DNA of 64,000 nucleotides from Mesostigma viride (taxonomy: Eukaryota; Streptophyta; Mesostigmatophyceae; Mesostigmatales; Mesostigmataceae). The stretch's first letter is position 1. Each line of letters opens with the position of its first letter. The DNA is taken from assembly GCA_009746045.1 (NCBI GenBank), contig RPFO01000059.1, positions 2,519,068 through 2,583,067 on the forward strand, read 5' to 3'. Of this stretch, positions 1 through 12,700 are shown piece after piece. The position numbers were made by a program, and so were the translations under genes. The notes beneath the pieces were generated by a model, which made no database searches, was not told the origin of the DNA, and saw nothing but the letters and a program-made list of their open reading frames with translations.

Positions 1-171
1 GAAGAGCTGCTACCTCCTATTGGAACGGAGGTTAAGCTGGATGTGTCAGACTGTCAAGTGAGGCATGCAGCTGGCAAGCAACTAGGCCTAGATATTCAAG
101 TTGAGTGTGAGGCAGTTGATTTTTTTTCTTGTCTTGGGGATCACATTTGGTGCCAAGCAAGTTGAAGAAGC
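1..171 (+). CDS. Tail of an unrecognised reading frame (partial, 5' end outside window)
   Basis: Frame 1 is open from the first base to a TGA at 169-171, giving 56 residues. The composition is not low-complexity (mixed hydrophobic and acidic residues, five Cys) and could be the last exon of a gene that starts to the left. I recognise no family. There is no visible splice acceptor because the window starts inside it. It may equally be chance. Confidence 0.25.
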
Positions 172-1250
172 CAAGTAGTGGCCTCGGGAGGTGCATACTG
201 ACTGCACTACCTTTCAGGCTTTCACTACCCTGCAGCCCACTTGGTGGTTGCAGAGCACGTATTGGTCGCAGAAACGGTCGTCACAAGGTCGTGGACACGA
301 CGCCGGATGGACGACCGGCGTGGGCGCAGGGCGATGCTGCAGCATTGCAGGCACTCGCGCAGACGTACGGCGACAACAACGATGCGCCAGCAAACCAGTC
401 AGCCGTCCCGGGCGCCGGGGCTGGGGTTGGAGAGGGGGTGGTGCCGGCGCGGAACAAGGAGGCGGCGGTGGTGGGAACGACACGGCGGTTGCCGATGGTG
501 GCATCACACCATAAGCGCAAGTACGACCCAGCGGGCTGGCGGGTAGCCGGGTACCAGGGGGGACCAGGGGCCAAGCACCAGCCGGCGGGCAGATGATCGA
601 TGACGTGTTGCAGCGTACAGCTCCTGCAAAGCGTTGTGCTAATCCAACAGCAAGTGTAGCAACAGCAACAAGCGATGCAGTTGCAGCAGCAGCAAAACAC
701 GGAGCTGGCCGCGCAAGTCTTGTGAGTCTGCAGGCAACATTTACGGCTCAAGCGCTCGGCGCAACCACATGTGCCATTTTTACCGCGAGCGTTGCAGCAG
801 CAAGCGCCGGCAGTGCAGCCGCAGCCGCCGTTGCTGCCACAAGCGCCGCATTTCATGCACCTCCCCACACCGCAAACGGTGTACGCGGCGCAGTCACATG
901 TGCCATTGCGACATGACACGCCTGTGGCACCGCATACGCATGATGGGAGCCTTTCCTTCAGCGTGGCGCATGCGTCTGGTGCAGCGACCCCAGTGACACC
1001 ACACCTCCAAACACCACGGATGGGTCAGCGGACGTGCCGGCGCGTTTCAAGGGTATGGACCCTATGCGGGGACCCCAGCTTCTGCGCTGAAGTCGCGGCT
1101 AGTGGCATGCAGCCGCGCCAAGCACTCGAGGGAGCTACGTCGAATGTCCCATCGAGGGCGCCACCAGGAGTTAGGTTAAAGATCGATATTTGCTGGGCAG
1201 GGCGGTGCTGGTATCTTCTTGGAAATAGTGAGCGATAGCTGCAGGAAATT
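172..1250. other. GC-rich, CAG-rich stretch without a supported gene
   Basis: Several overlapping frames are open on both strands (for example 129-596 and 771-1238, plus strand), as expected from GC- and CAG/GCA-rich DNA. No frame shows a family motif. Around 660-900 there are many GCAGCAG and GCCGC runs that translate as Gln- or Ala-rich stretches. It could be a decayed gag-like region, but nothing proves it. The GC content drops sharply after about 1250. Confidence 0.3.
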
Positions 1251-3728
1251 ATATCAGCGTGTTCGTCTTCAAAAGACGAGTCTCATGCAACCAACCCGAT
1301 GAAATTTCATGGCGCGGAGTCAAAAGTTATGAGCATTCTCGTATATTGCATTCCGTCACCGCATTTTCGGCTCCCGCATTTTTTTTCATCCTTCTGCTCC
1401 AATAATGGTGTATTGTGTTTCTAAGGTGAGGGTCCTATGCCAGACCCCCCAAAACCATAATATGGAATAACATGCAAAGCTGGCCTTGGGGCACCCAAAC
1501 TATGATTTTGCCATGTAAATGGGATGTGTGGGGGTCCATCCCACCCACTGATGGGGGGTATATACCCCTTTTATAGTGACCGGTATTACGCAAAAACGGA
1601 CAAAAGACGCTACTCTAGGGGCATATCCCCTAGGACAATGGGGGCACAATTACTCATGTTTCAAGATATTCCCATATAAAGTCGTATATGGTGAGGTTGC
1701 CTACCTTATTGGAGCCCCGGAATGATGAGTATTATTGAAGTTATTAATTTCCCCCTAAAAACCGTACTTTTTAAAGCTGAAAAAAATAAATCAAATCAAA
1801 AACACATATTTAGAGCCTGGGGAGATATACACAAATACTACACATATCGACAATTAATGCCACAAAATCTGAGCTCATTCTGAGTACAAACGTAGAAGTT
1901 ATAGCGTTTGGCAGTTTGCCACCTGTGCAGACGCTAAGGAAGGCAATAGTGAGTATTAAGGCACACTAACACTTCCTATGCCATCCAAAAGGCTCCTGAC
2001 CATGCCCAATTTGACCACAATGTACAAGGAGGTGGCTGGGCACGTCATGTGCCCTTGCCTTACCTCGACACGGGCAACGTGTTGCGTGTGTGCACAACAA
2101 TGAGGCAGGTAGCTCTACATGCCTAGCCAACACTTCTTATGCATATTCCAAGTTTATGGTGTGGGCATCATCCCAAAACCAAGCTGTCCGAATTCAAACA
2201 CACCCTGGAAAGCCATATCCACTAATTGCCCGACCAAGGGTAACAACAGACAGTCCACAGAGAAAGCATAAGTATCATACATGCTGCTTGCCAAGGCTTC
2301 TTACCATGGTTACCTTGCCTTGCTAGCATATGAATTAGGGCTCTCCCATTTTAGTGGGAGAAAGGCCAACAAGACGACGATAACCCCTACCTACGTGCAG
2401 TTCCACCCATGCAGTATGCCCCTCAGAACAACCACTGCCACCTTTCTTTCCAGCGCAATTGTTTGCCAAGAAACAACCTCAAGCTTGTGAGCCTCTAACC
2501 ACAATGAAGCCGCTGCTAAGAAAGGCTGCGTCAATATTCACACAAAACTGAGTGCTGTTAGAAATCTCCTTCCAAGAAAGCACTCAGCAAATCCCTGACA
2601 ACTTGACGGCATGCCACGGCTCACGCTTTGACACGTCCCAGCCATGCAACGTACATACCAAACACTAAAAGGTGCCAGAAATCTGGCGATGCGCAGCACG
2701 GAATGGCATTCTACCTGGCGCTAACTGCACGGAAAGAAGCCGAAAACTTGCGTTGATAACCCATAAAGGAAGCGAAGCATCCATAGGGTGACGCTGAGCG
2801 CACGATCGTACCATTACCGGCGTTGTCCTTCGCCCAGCGGCGCCGGAAAGAACAACCTTCCATGGAATAATAAGACGCGCATCCCGCGAGCCTGGAGAGT
2901 GTCTTACCGATCATGAAGGAAATCTTGCCGAAACCCAGCAATTTTTTTAAAGCTTTACCAATAACAATTTAAACGCATCCTTGACGCTAGGTAAAGCCCA
3001 TAAAACCTGACAGTCACCGCCGCCAGCGTGCATTCTAATTTATTCCTCTCGACGAAAACTTCAGATTCAGACCCCCGTGGCGATGGTCATCAATAAAATC
3101 ATCGACACTGCAAAAAACGCGAACTCCGCTACGAAGTAATATCATAAACTTGTCGTCTTTAAGATTAGCACAGTTTCTCTGCATTCCGCGAGCTATCTTT
3201 TTCTACTCTGCCTGAAAGCACGTCGCCATGGCCAGCTCCGGTAGGGGTGCGCGCACCGTGCACCACTTTTTCACGGTACGGACGGGTACCGGGAATTTTT
3301 TCGGCGCCAAAAAATTCGCGCCGGGACCGTCACCTTAAAAAAACAATAATAGATACGGCCAGCAAAGATATGCTTGTGAATGATCAATTAGACCACTATC
3401 TGTCAAGAGCGACCTGCCACTGCACTAGCCCCATTGCTGCTAAGTAAAACTGAAGACCGGGTCAGGCCGGATCATGCACCTGCCGGTCTTTAGACGGTGA
3501 CGCTGCTGACCCTGGTTGTGATGTATGAATCTATGGATGAAAAACAAAAAATCCAGTGGACAAATGGTGCTTGCCTCAGGCTAAGGAACCCTAACCATAG
3601 ATACCTCTAGAAATGCCCTTGCCCATGTAATTAGGCATGACATGCTATCCTGAAAGTGACAGCGGTTGTTGGGGCATGGGCAGTGTCTGCGAAAAGCCAT
3701 TAGCCCTGCTCTGTAGTGCGAAGCATTC
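1251..3728. other. AT-richer intergenic DNA, no gene seen
   Basis: Only short open frames occur (for example 2711-2941 minus, 76 aa, no recognisable motif). The stretch lies downstream of the minus-strand M32 peptidase gene, so its right edge should include that gene's 3' UTR. I see no repeat array, RNA gene or transposon end that I can support. Confidence 0.4.
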
Positions 3729-6700
3729 TTAGTGGGCTGCCTCGATCTGTTCAGGCTTAAGGTCATAGAGGGCTGCATACTTATCCTTCAGATACTTGAG
3801 GAAATAGTCTGGGTTTAGCCCTTCTCCAAAAACGGTGATCATCGTCTGCTCGGCATCCGTGTACAGGCAGCCCACCTGCAGGCAAAAAGGACAGGGTGAA
3901 GTCTCCGGGCAGATGACCATATATCAGAGAAAGTCCCCCAAAACCAGGTAGCACGGAACTACATGCAGAGAATAGCCAAATTATGCTATGAAACAATATC
4001 GTCTAGCCCTCTCAAGGAAGCATCTTTTAGTGGGGTCTTGTGCGTATGAAGCGGGATGAGTACATGGTCACCAGCAGGTGTGCCAGAGGTACCTAAGTCG
4101 TGAGCTTGCATAAAGTACGCAAATCACTGGTAACCAAAGAGTTTTCTTCTCCAGCTGTACTGCTGTACACTGAAACGCGGTCTCCATCCTGAGATCCTTT
4201 TGCCTGCATATCAGATAAAGGGCTTACAAGGAAACGCAAAGCCACAAAGGCTGCAACGTGACCAAGAGCATATACACGAGCCACCTCTGCAAAGAGTGCC
4301 CAGAGCCTGCCAGCACAGCCAGTAAGGTTCAGGGCATAACATTTTATGCTTGGGAGCGCGAACTGTGCACCAGAGAAGTCCAGGCCATCGGAGTCATTAC
4401 GCACCTTGTGCACGTTCACCTCGAGCCACCGGCGCACGGTAAAGAACTGGCCCTTCGCGATCTCCTGCTCCACATCCGGCAGGTCCGCCACCATCTCCTT
4501 GTACAGCTGGTGGGTGCGACAGTGGTAAGGTGCGACAGTTATATGCATCAGTTGTAAATGCGCAGCAACCACAACTAGGCATCACGCGCATGGCCCCGCA
4601 GCACGCACAGGCGTTGCGGCGACCTGCACTTTGAATGCTGCAGGCGATATCAGTGCCGGCACCAAAGGATAAAAAACGTAGGGAGCTTTTACACGATTGT
4701 AGCACGCCAGGTCTTGGTCACCTGTCTCCCCCGTGAGGACTGCGAAGTGATGCCAACTGCTTACAAGCCCTGTATACAGTAACATCCAACCATTTCCCAC
4801 CATCGGAGTGCGGTTCATGGTCTCATGTCCAGGCCTCAAAGAAGCCGGCAACAAAACCGGCAAAGACCACATGAATTTTGCAAAATGCGACACTGTGCTC
4901 CTGCCCCACACTACCGTCACTGCAAAACCTTTGAACATGGCATTACCTCTACCCATGGTGCGGCGCATGTGCAACAGCGTAGGACCACTAGGTCAGAAGG
5001 GGCCCCGAGCCAAGGCGTCATGCCGTGGCACACACCTGCGCCGCGTAGACCGCCCCGATGGTGTAGGTGGGGAAGTAGCCGAACAGGCCCATGGACCAGT
5101 GGATGTCCTGCAGGCAGCCCTCCAGGTCATCCTTCGGCTCCACACCCAAATACTCCTTGCACTTCTGGTTCCACACGCGCGGCACATCCGCCGCGGTCAG
5201 CCTGCACACCGTACACAAGCCAGATCAAGGGGCGTCACGAGATTTTGTTGGGCAACGGCTGGGCCAACATGGCCGAACCATGCATGGGGCACAACTATCT
5301 GTCACCTTCTAAAAGAAGGCCAATCCCCAAATCCACGCTCTGATGTGCAATCCACAGAGAGATGTCATGTCACAGAGCCAGAAGGACTGGTGACTCGAAC
5401 CGATGCAAAGGAAGCCTAGTAGCAGCAGGCATTGCCATGTGAGAGACCGAATAAAGTACAACAGCCATGTTCAAACAAGAGGCCGCTATCATGGGATGCA
5501 AGGCGCCTGCAGTGCCAGCTGCGCACTCACCTGCCCTGGAGGAGGGCCTCCTCAATCTCCACGCGCAGCACGACGTGGAGGGGGTAGGAGATCTCGTCGG
5601 CCTGCACGCGGATCAGCGACGGCTTGATCTGGTGGGTGGCGCGTGTGGCAGGAGGGGGGCCAAGCATGCGCACCAGGAGGCTCGGTGAGGGAAGCATGCC
5701 CGCTGCGGAGGGGGAGCGGTAAAAGGGGCCGTGTTTAGGCTACATCCGTCACGGTTATTACCATGCAGGCACTCGACGGTCGACATCATTCCAATCACGC
5801 CACAATCATTGCAGGAGGACCCTCCGTGAACAGGCCTTGGACAAACCGTGCATCGGGCGTGCATTGCAAATATTGGAAGGGACCGTGCACATTGCAGTCA
5901 TCGCCGCCAAGCACATCACCACTGTCTCACACGCCGATGCAGACATCTGGCAGCTTGAAAACAGAGCACCGTGTCTGCCCTGGCCACGTGACTTCCACAG
6001 AAAAATGATTCACCATGTGCCAGCACCTCACCCTCACGCCGGCACGCGACTGACCTCGTTGATGACGGCATAGAACTTGTCGTAGCTGCTGGGGGGCAGC
6101 GAGGAGAAGCTGCCGAGGAAGGCGGGCCAGTAGTGCTTCCAATAGGGGGCACTCATGCCCACCTGGTGCATGCGGGGCCACACGCAGACGCCGCACCATG
6201 ATGGACAAGGCGGGACAAGATGGGTCAAGGCGGCCCAAGGGTTAAGGGTTAAGGGTTTAGGCTACTCAGGTTTCAAAACAGCAAGGCAGGACAAGATGAG
6301 TCAAGGCGGGCCAAGGCAGGGTGAATGCATGGGCCAATGCTGGCGGCTCAGGTCTCATAATGTGACTCGACCCAAGGACTGCTGCCTGCCTGGAAGAGCC
6401 AGCCCCTAAAAAGTTGTTAAGTGTGGGGTACAATGGTCTGGTGACGACATGCAAGTGAGAAGGCTGTCTACTTGCACAAGGCAGAGGCACCCACAGGACA
6501 AGCTCGTGGCCAATGTGGCGGCATCCGCTGGCCACAACGGCCTCAACGAGCGCCTGGGGCCTGCCATTCCTGTGGTTCCCCACACAACGAATGCCGCCTG
6601 TTTCCTCGGGGGGGGACTCACCATCCTCTCCCAGAAGAGGGACTGGCTCTCGTGCAGGCCCATGCTCCTGGGACGCGCCACAGGGAGCCCTGCGTACTTG

Positions 6701-9700
6701 GCGTTGAGCCCCTGCTCATACAACGCTGGACGTGGCGCACAGGGAACACAGGGATGTCGGCATGGTGGCACCGGGATGGATCTGCCCGATCAATGCCGTG
6801 ATGGACAAAGACCTTGGGTTTTCATGCTCATCTCCACATACGTCTGGTTGACACACCAGGGCTAGGCCAGGCATCCTAGCTAGCTTAGGGTGGACCTGAT
6901 GAGGGCCCAGGCCAGGAGGGCACGGCACACCATGGAAGGAATCGTAACTGTGTCTTGTGGGTGTAGAGGATCCCTGAACCACACACTCTAGTGAGCACAG
7001 CCCCCATACGTGGTGGGTACAGAAACATCCCTGGCGGCCCACGTTCCAAGCCAAGCTTACTCTTCATCTTGAGTCGTACGGGTAGTGAGCCCCACGAGCA
7101 TGCCAGCCAGGAGCTGAGGGGAGCGGACCATGCTTGTCAGAAGCACCAAAGGCCCGTGCTGAATGGCAGGATACACGTGCTCTAATTAAAGGAGACTGAG
7201 AATACGCCACGGCAGAATTCTACCCAGCTACGCCAAACTACGCCAAGACTTGCCAGGCTGAAGCATACCAAGCCAGTGAGCGCACTCCCGAGCTCTGCTG
7301 CGTGACAAAATACAGCCGGCCCGTTCCCTGCTGCCGTGCGCATATTGCGTGCGTATCGACATGGCACGCCCCCGCTGCCACACGGCACGCACCATGGCCC
7401 GCCTCATGCAGCGTGCCCCTCACGCCGTCCGTCAGGTCGGTCTCGTCAAAGCGAACGGTGAAGCGCACGTCCACCGGGCTGGCCACCCCCATCGTGAAGG
7501 GGTGCGTCGACAGCGCCTGCTGCCCGTTGTCCATGCGGAAGCCGATCTCCTGCGCCAGCCGGCGCGACATGCGTTTCTGCGTCTCCAGGGAGTAGAGCCC
7601 GCTGCGCGACACGTGACGGGGGTGGGGGCACCGGGGAAAGTGGCCACATAAGCGGGCGGGTGAAAATGCAGGCCTCTCCACACAGATGCAGCGGCTGCCT
7701 ACAAGCCCCACTGGGCATGGGTGCTCATGATTGTGGTCCACTACATTTGGGCTTGGACAGCCATGATGGAGGCGGCTGTAGTACGGTGGACAGCGAGAGT
7801 TGGGGCCATAACGTGAGCATGAGTGGTTGACCGAAGGTAAGGAGAATGGTAACGAAAGTACTAGCATGCCATTTGGATATTTTCCAGCCCATTTGACATT
7901 GTCTTATTTCGCAATGTGCCCGTCTGCACACACCAAAACCCCAAGCGCTTTCAGGCGAAGTGGAGGGTTGCTCGTAAAAGCATGGTCCTCCTCCCTTTCC
8001 CTCCCCTCCCCTAACACCAGCTACCCCTCCCCCAGCCCACGTGGCCCACCACCTGCACGTACCAGAACAGGTCGGACGTCATGAGGAAGGCGCGGTCCAC
8101 CGGCTTGCCTTGCTTTACAATGGCCGCATGCAGGGCGACCAGCTCACCCTGGCAGGGTGGGGGCAAGGGGCATGCCGGTTGGCATGGCAGAGAACACATT
8201 TCAATGCCCCCAAGCGCGACTGTGGCAGCACTAACACAAATGTGCGTGTGTATCATTCTTCCAGGCCGCGCGCATCGCAAACAAGCACATCCTTGTTTCT
8301 ACTTCCAGTAACCTGGAACGTTGCTGGAAGCATGTTGCTGGAAATGGCTATGGCTAGGCGTATAGTGTGAGGCTATCGTAAGGCGTATGGTGTGAGGCTA
8401 TGGTAAGGCGTATGGTGTGAGGCTATGTTGGAACTGGCATAGAGCAAAGTTTGCAGTGACAGTGACACTGTTTGCCCAGTGCTGGTTCATATTTGCGGTG
8501 GTGAGCTGGATAAGAGGCCATGCAAATGCAAGCCCATCCAGTGCTTCTACTAACGGGACTATTTCGTCAACCGGTTGACGAATTTTGAAAATAGTAGTAA
8601 AATAGTCAACCATTTTGGGCAATTCGTCAACCACATTCGTCAACCAACTCGGCAATTCGTCAACCAATTGACGAATATGTTCCGAAGTTCGTCAACCGGT
8701 TTGACGAAATGTTTAGGGTATTCGTCAACCACCTAAGTCCTCAAGGCCAGACCTAAGGTCCAGCGGCGCGGCGTCAGGCCGTCAGCCCGTACCATCTGAA
8801 TCCTAGGTACGCTGCAGTTGGAGTTGGTCTGGAAAGACAGTACGTCAGTACGGTTCAGGACAATGCTCGGGTACCAAAACTGAAGACGAGCAAGGCAGGA
8901 CTTGAGCCGACCAGGGCATGAAAAAATTATTACCTGTAATCACCCTGGGCAATCATGGTATTAATTACGTGACGACCTCAGGCCGTCTGGCGACTTTCAT
9001 GTGCGATAAAATATTGCATGCGAAATTGTTTCGATAATGGCGGCGGCGATGTTTAGGTAGTGTTGCATGAGCTAGAGAATGTCGAAGAAAAACGGTTTGG
9101 CAGGTTTCAAGACTAGCACCTTAGATGCTCTGTTTAAGAAGCAAGCTGGAGAAATTGTAGAAACGGAAAATATCGTCGACCTAGGCCGCAGTTTAGATGA
9201 AAAGGAGGGCAGGCAGGGTCGCGACAAACGCAAGAGAGTAGAGCGTGAGGAAGAGGATGGGTCTAATGCGCAGGAAGAGGAAGATGGCGGCCAGTCAGCA
9301 TCATCTGACAGCGCCTCAAACTCTGTCGAGGAGGAATCTGGCGAGTCATTATTCTGTAGTAAATGCAGTTGTCAACAACCACCAAGTGATATTGTGTTTT
9401 ATCCACGTGCATGACATGCGTGTGTGAGGCGTGAGCGACCTTAAGTTAGTGATGAAGAAATAAAGCTTCCTCCCCCCCCCCCCAGGGTTGACGAAGCGCC
9501 ACGGCAAATAGTCAACCAGTTTGACGAATTGCCAAGGCAAATAGTCAACCATTTGACGAAGTGCCGAGGCAAATAGTCAACAAGTTGACGAATGACAAAA
9601 ACCCTTAGTAGAAGCACTGAGCCCATCCAAACAAATTGTGGGTGAGGTCCTCTAGTGTGTATTAGTGGTGGCCCTAGAAGAAAAAGGGGACGTTCAGTTC

Positions 9701-12700
9701 CTTATTCATGTGACAGAAGAGCATGAAGGCACATCAACAGCAAGACACGCACACGCGGACCGAAGCAGGGAGGGAAGGAAATGGCAAGACAAGCCGCCAG
9801 TTTTCCCTCCTGGCCGATGAGGCATTGGTCACAGATGCCCCCCTGGCCAACGCTGCACAGACATGCCGTGGTGGGGAGAGCCAAGCACGCGTCCACGCAT
9901 GATGTTGCCCAACCTCGAATACTCTCGCCTTCTATCATCATTCGGCAAGCCTGCGCGTCCCCACCTTGAGCTTGCCAAACAGGGCGGCCACTTTCTCCGA
10001 GCGCATGCCCGTCTCAAATTGGTCCAGGCACCAGTCGTACGGCTGCCAGCAAAACAACACCAAGCGTGGTGGGTCGGTAGACACGGCAAACACCCAGCAC
10101 ATGCAGTGAGGACAATTGACATGTGAAGGGAACAAATAGCAGACTATCATCGGCATGAAAAAACAGAGCTGGCCTGCTCTCTTGTCCGATCTGTACCTTT
10201 CTTTTCTGCGCAAACAATAATTGATTTAAGGTGGCCTGTCAAGCTATCCATGCACACCTCACAAAATCCAGGCAGAGGGAAAAGGGTCAGGATGGGTCCC
10301 CACCTTTCCGACCTCTCCCGGCTCTCCCCCCTCTCCCGCCTCTCCCACCTCTCCCACCTCTCACGCCCCATGAGGACACGAAGCACCTGCAGCTCGCCAT
10401 CAACAACGGAGAAAGGGCATTGTTACCTACTGTGCCTGCATCGAGTGATATAGCACTAGATGTGGCAAACGTAGTGATGGACCATGCCAACAAAATCAGT
10501 GATGTGAGCGTTTCACTGCAGCATGAGAGACCGAGTCCTCGTGGACAGCTGTGAGATCAGACCGCCGCCACCTCGTCACGGGGTCACCAGACCCGCCATT
10601 CCTGGGATGGAAGGGTGAGCTGCCATTTCACCCTGCTTTCTTACCAGGCGTACATGAGATGACTTAGGAAGCCAAATGCCGTCGTAATTCACCCCATAGA
10701 AGCATACCAGATTTCTGGCCTGCGCTGGTTGTCTCTTTGATACCAGGCTTGCCTTGCAATGCACTGCCATGGTGCCATGAGCATGGCATCCAGGGTGACC
10801 CTCTAAAGAACATTGTCCAATCATCCAATGCACAGGGAACCCTTTGAAGAGTGCGGCCCCTCCCTTCAAATAAAGAAAAAAGGGATCGGCATCCGTGTGA
10901 AACTACACGCTCGACAGCCGTCTCCTGATGCCAGAGGGAGATGCTCTGGTGCATAATAATTTATCTTTAACTACATGACGCGCCACCAAATCGCTTGTAT
11001 TTCATACCGACCTGGGTTTTACCTGGGACGTGCGACCTGTAAAGCATATTCTTTGCCATGCGGCAGCAGCCAGCGCCAAAAGAGGCACGAGGGTGAACAC
11101 AGCGGTCAGGCCTGCGCGCAGGCACGGCTCACCTGCCAGCCAGGTTCCTGGGCAGCGGCCATTTCTTTCCGCAGGTCTACCCACTCCTGCACGAAGGGGG
11201 CGAAGAGGGACCAGTCCTTGGCCTCCCGTGCCTTGGCCCACGCCACATTACTCTGCGGCCATGCATCACAGTCAACAAATAAAACTTGTGGGGGAGAATG
11301 TCAGATGCCATACCAAATGCCCTCACTCGACTTGCAAACTAGCCCGGTCAGCTGCTACATATACACGTATCTGCCTGACACTGACTAGACACGAACTTCC
11401 TCCGCCTTCTGCTTCCTGCCCCTGGGGTAGAGCCCCTGTGCTCCCGAGTAGCCTCGTCCTCCCTCACTGGAATGCCAAGTAGTTACTCTCCACTGCTGAA
11501 CCAGCATGCTGATAAGAGCTCCTGGCCCAAGACAGATGACGAGTGAATCCGAGTACTGTACAATGACTTTGCATCTCCATGTTTCCACCACTGCAAGGAA
11601 GACCATCCCGTCACACGCCTTGAATGCTCTCCGCCCCTTTCTCTCCCCACCCTCCCCGCACCTTGACCTCCAGCTGCGCCTCCCTCTCCTTGAGCGCGGC
11701 AGGCATCCTGGCCATCTTGTCGTAGCTCCGGCGAGCCTCACGCACGCATGCAATCTCTTCGGGCTCAAAGCCCTGCGCCTGTAGGCATGAGACAGCCAGG
11801 CCGAATACACAGCGTCATGCGCCTTAGTGTGCCGCCGGCTAGACATCGTCAGGAACTCGCGTGGGCAACCATACGAGTCAGCCTACCTTTATGAATGTAG
11901 TCAAATCACGTGACTGCCTTAAAACTCGAGGGCATACCAACTTACTCACGCCCATAGACACCGAGCGGCGGAAGAAATGACATGGGGGCATGCCACGTTT
12001 CAGTTTTGACTCCGCCTGATTATCTGTGCCCCTGTCGCCCTGGAGGTTCCCTATCCTGATGCACACGTGGAGCGGGCGTCATGCGGAGTGCAGGGGGGGA
12101 TTGACACAGCGACGAGGCGCGAGGGGAGGCGCGCTGGCACGGACAAAAGTAGGCAGCCAGCACACGTGCCAGCAGTGCCATGCGGGGGGGTAAGCGGGGG
12201 GGTAGCGGGGGGTGAGCGGGGGATGGGCGGGGGGTGAGCGGGGGATGGGCGGGGGGTAAGCGGGGGGGTAGCGGGGGGTGAGCGGGGGATGGGCGGGGGG
12301 TGAGCGGGGGATGGGCGGGGGGTGAGCGGGGGGTGGGCGGGGGGTGAGCGGAGACAGCAACGTGGCCAGACCGCTCGTGTGCCCAAGCCAGGTGACCGAT
12401 GTGACTGCCGCAGGAGACAAGGGAACACCAGGGGTGCAGAATAAGGTTGTCATTTGAGGGTGCCCTGCCTCTGAAACGTTCCTGGATTGCCGGAACCACA
12501 AGAGATCTGCATTCGTGTCCAAGCCATACCCCTGGACTTCACCAGGGCGCGGCAGCGTCCTGCAATAATATTTATTGCAGTGGCGCCAAATATTTTTTGG
12601 ACTTCTCTACTGGAAGTCTTTTTGGAAGTCTTTTCTCAACCCCAAAGTTGCCCGCTTTTGGCATTGTACGAGGAAAATTCGGCACTGTTTGCTAGTCTTT

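Noticed and set aside
4093..4974. Other minus-strand ORFs near the M32 3' exons
   Set aside because: They read through introns; only 4405-4506 carries family sequence.
7393..8052. Alternative acceptor at about 7602 (CGCGCAG/CGGGCTC) for M32 exon 7
   Set aside because: It lengthens the exon by a plausible GLYSLETQ but breaks phase with exon 6 unless a poor donor is used; the acceptor at 7577 keeps phase and family length.
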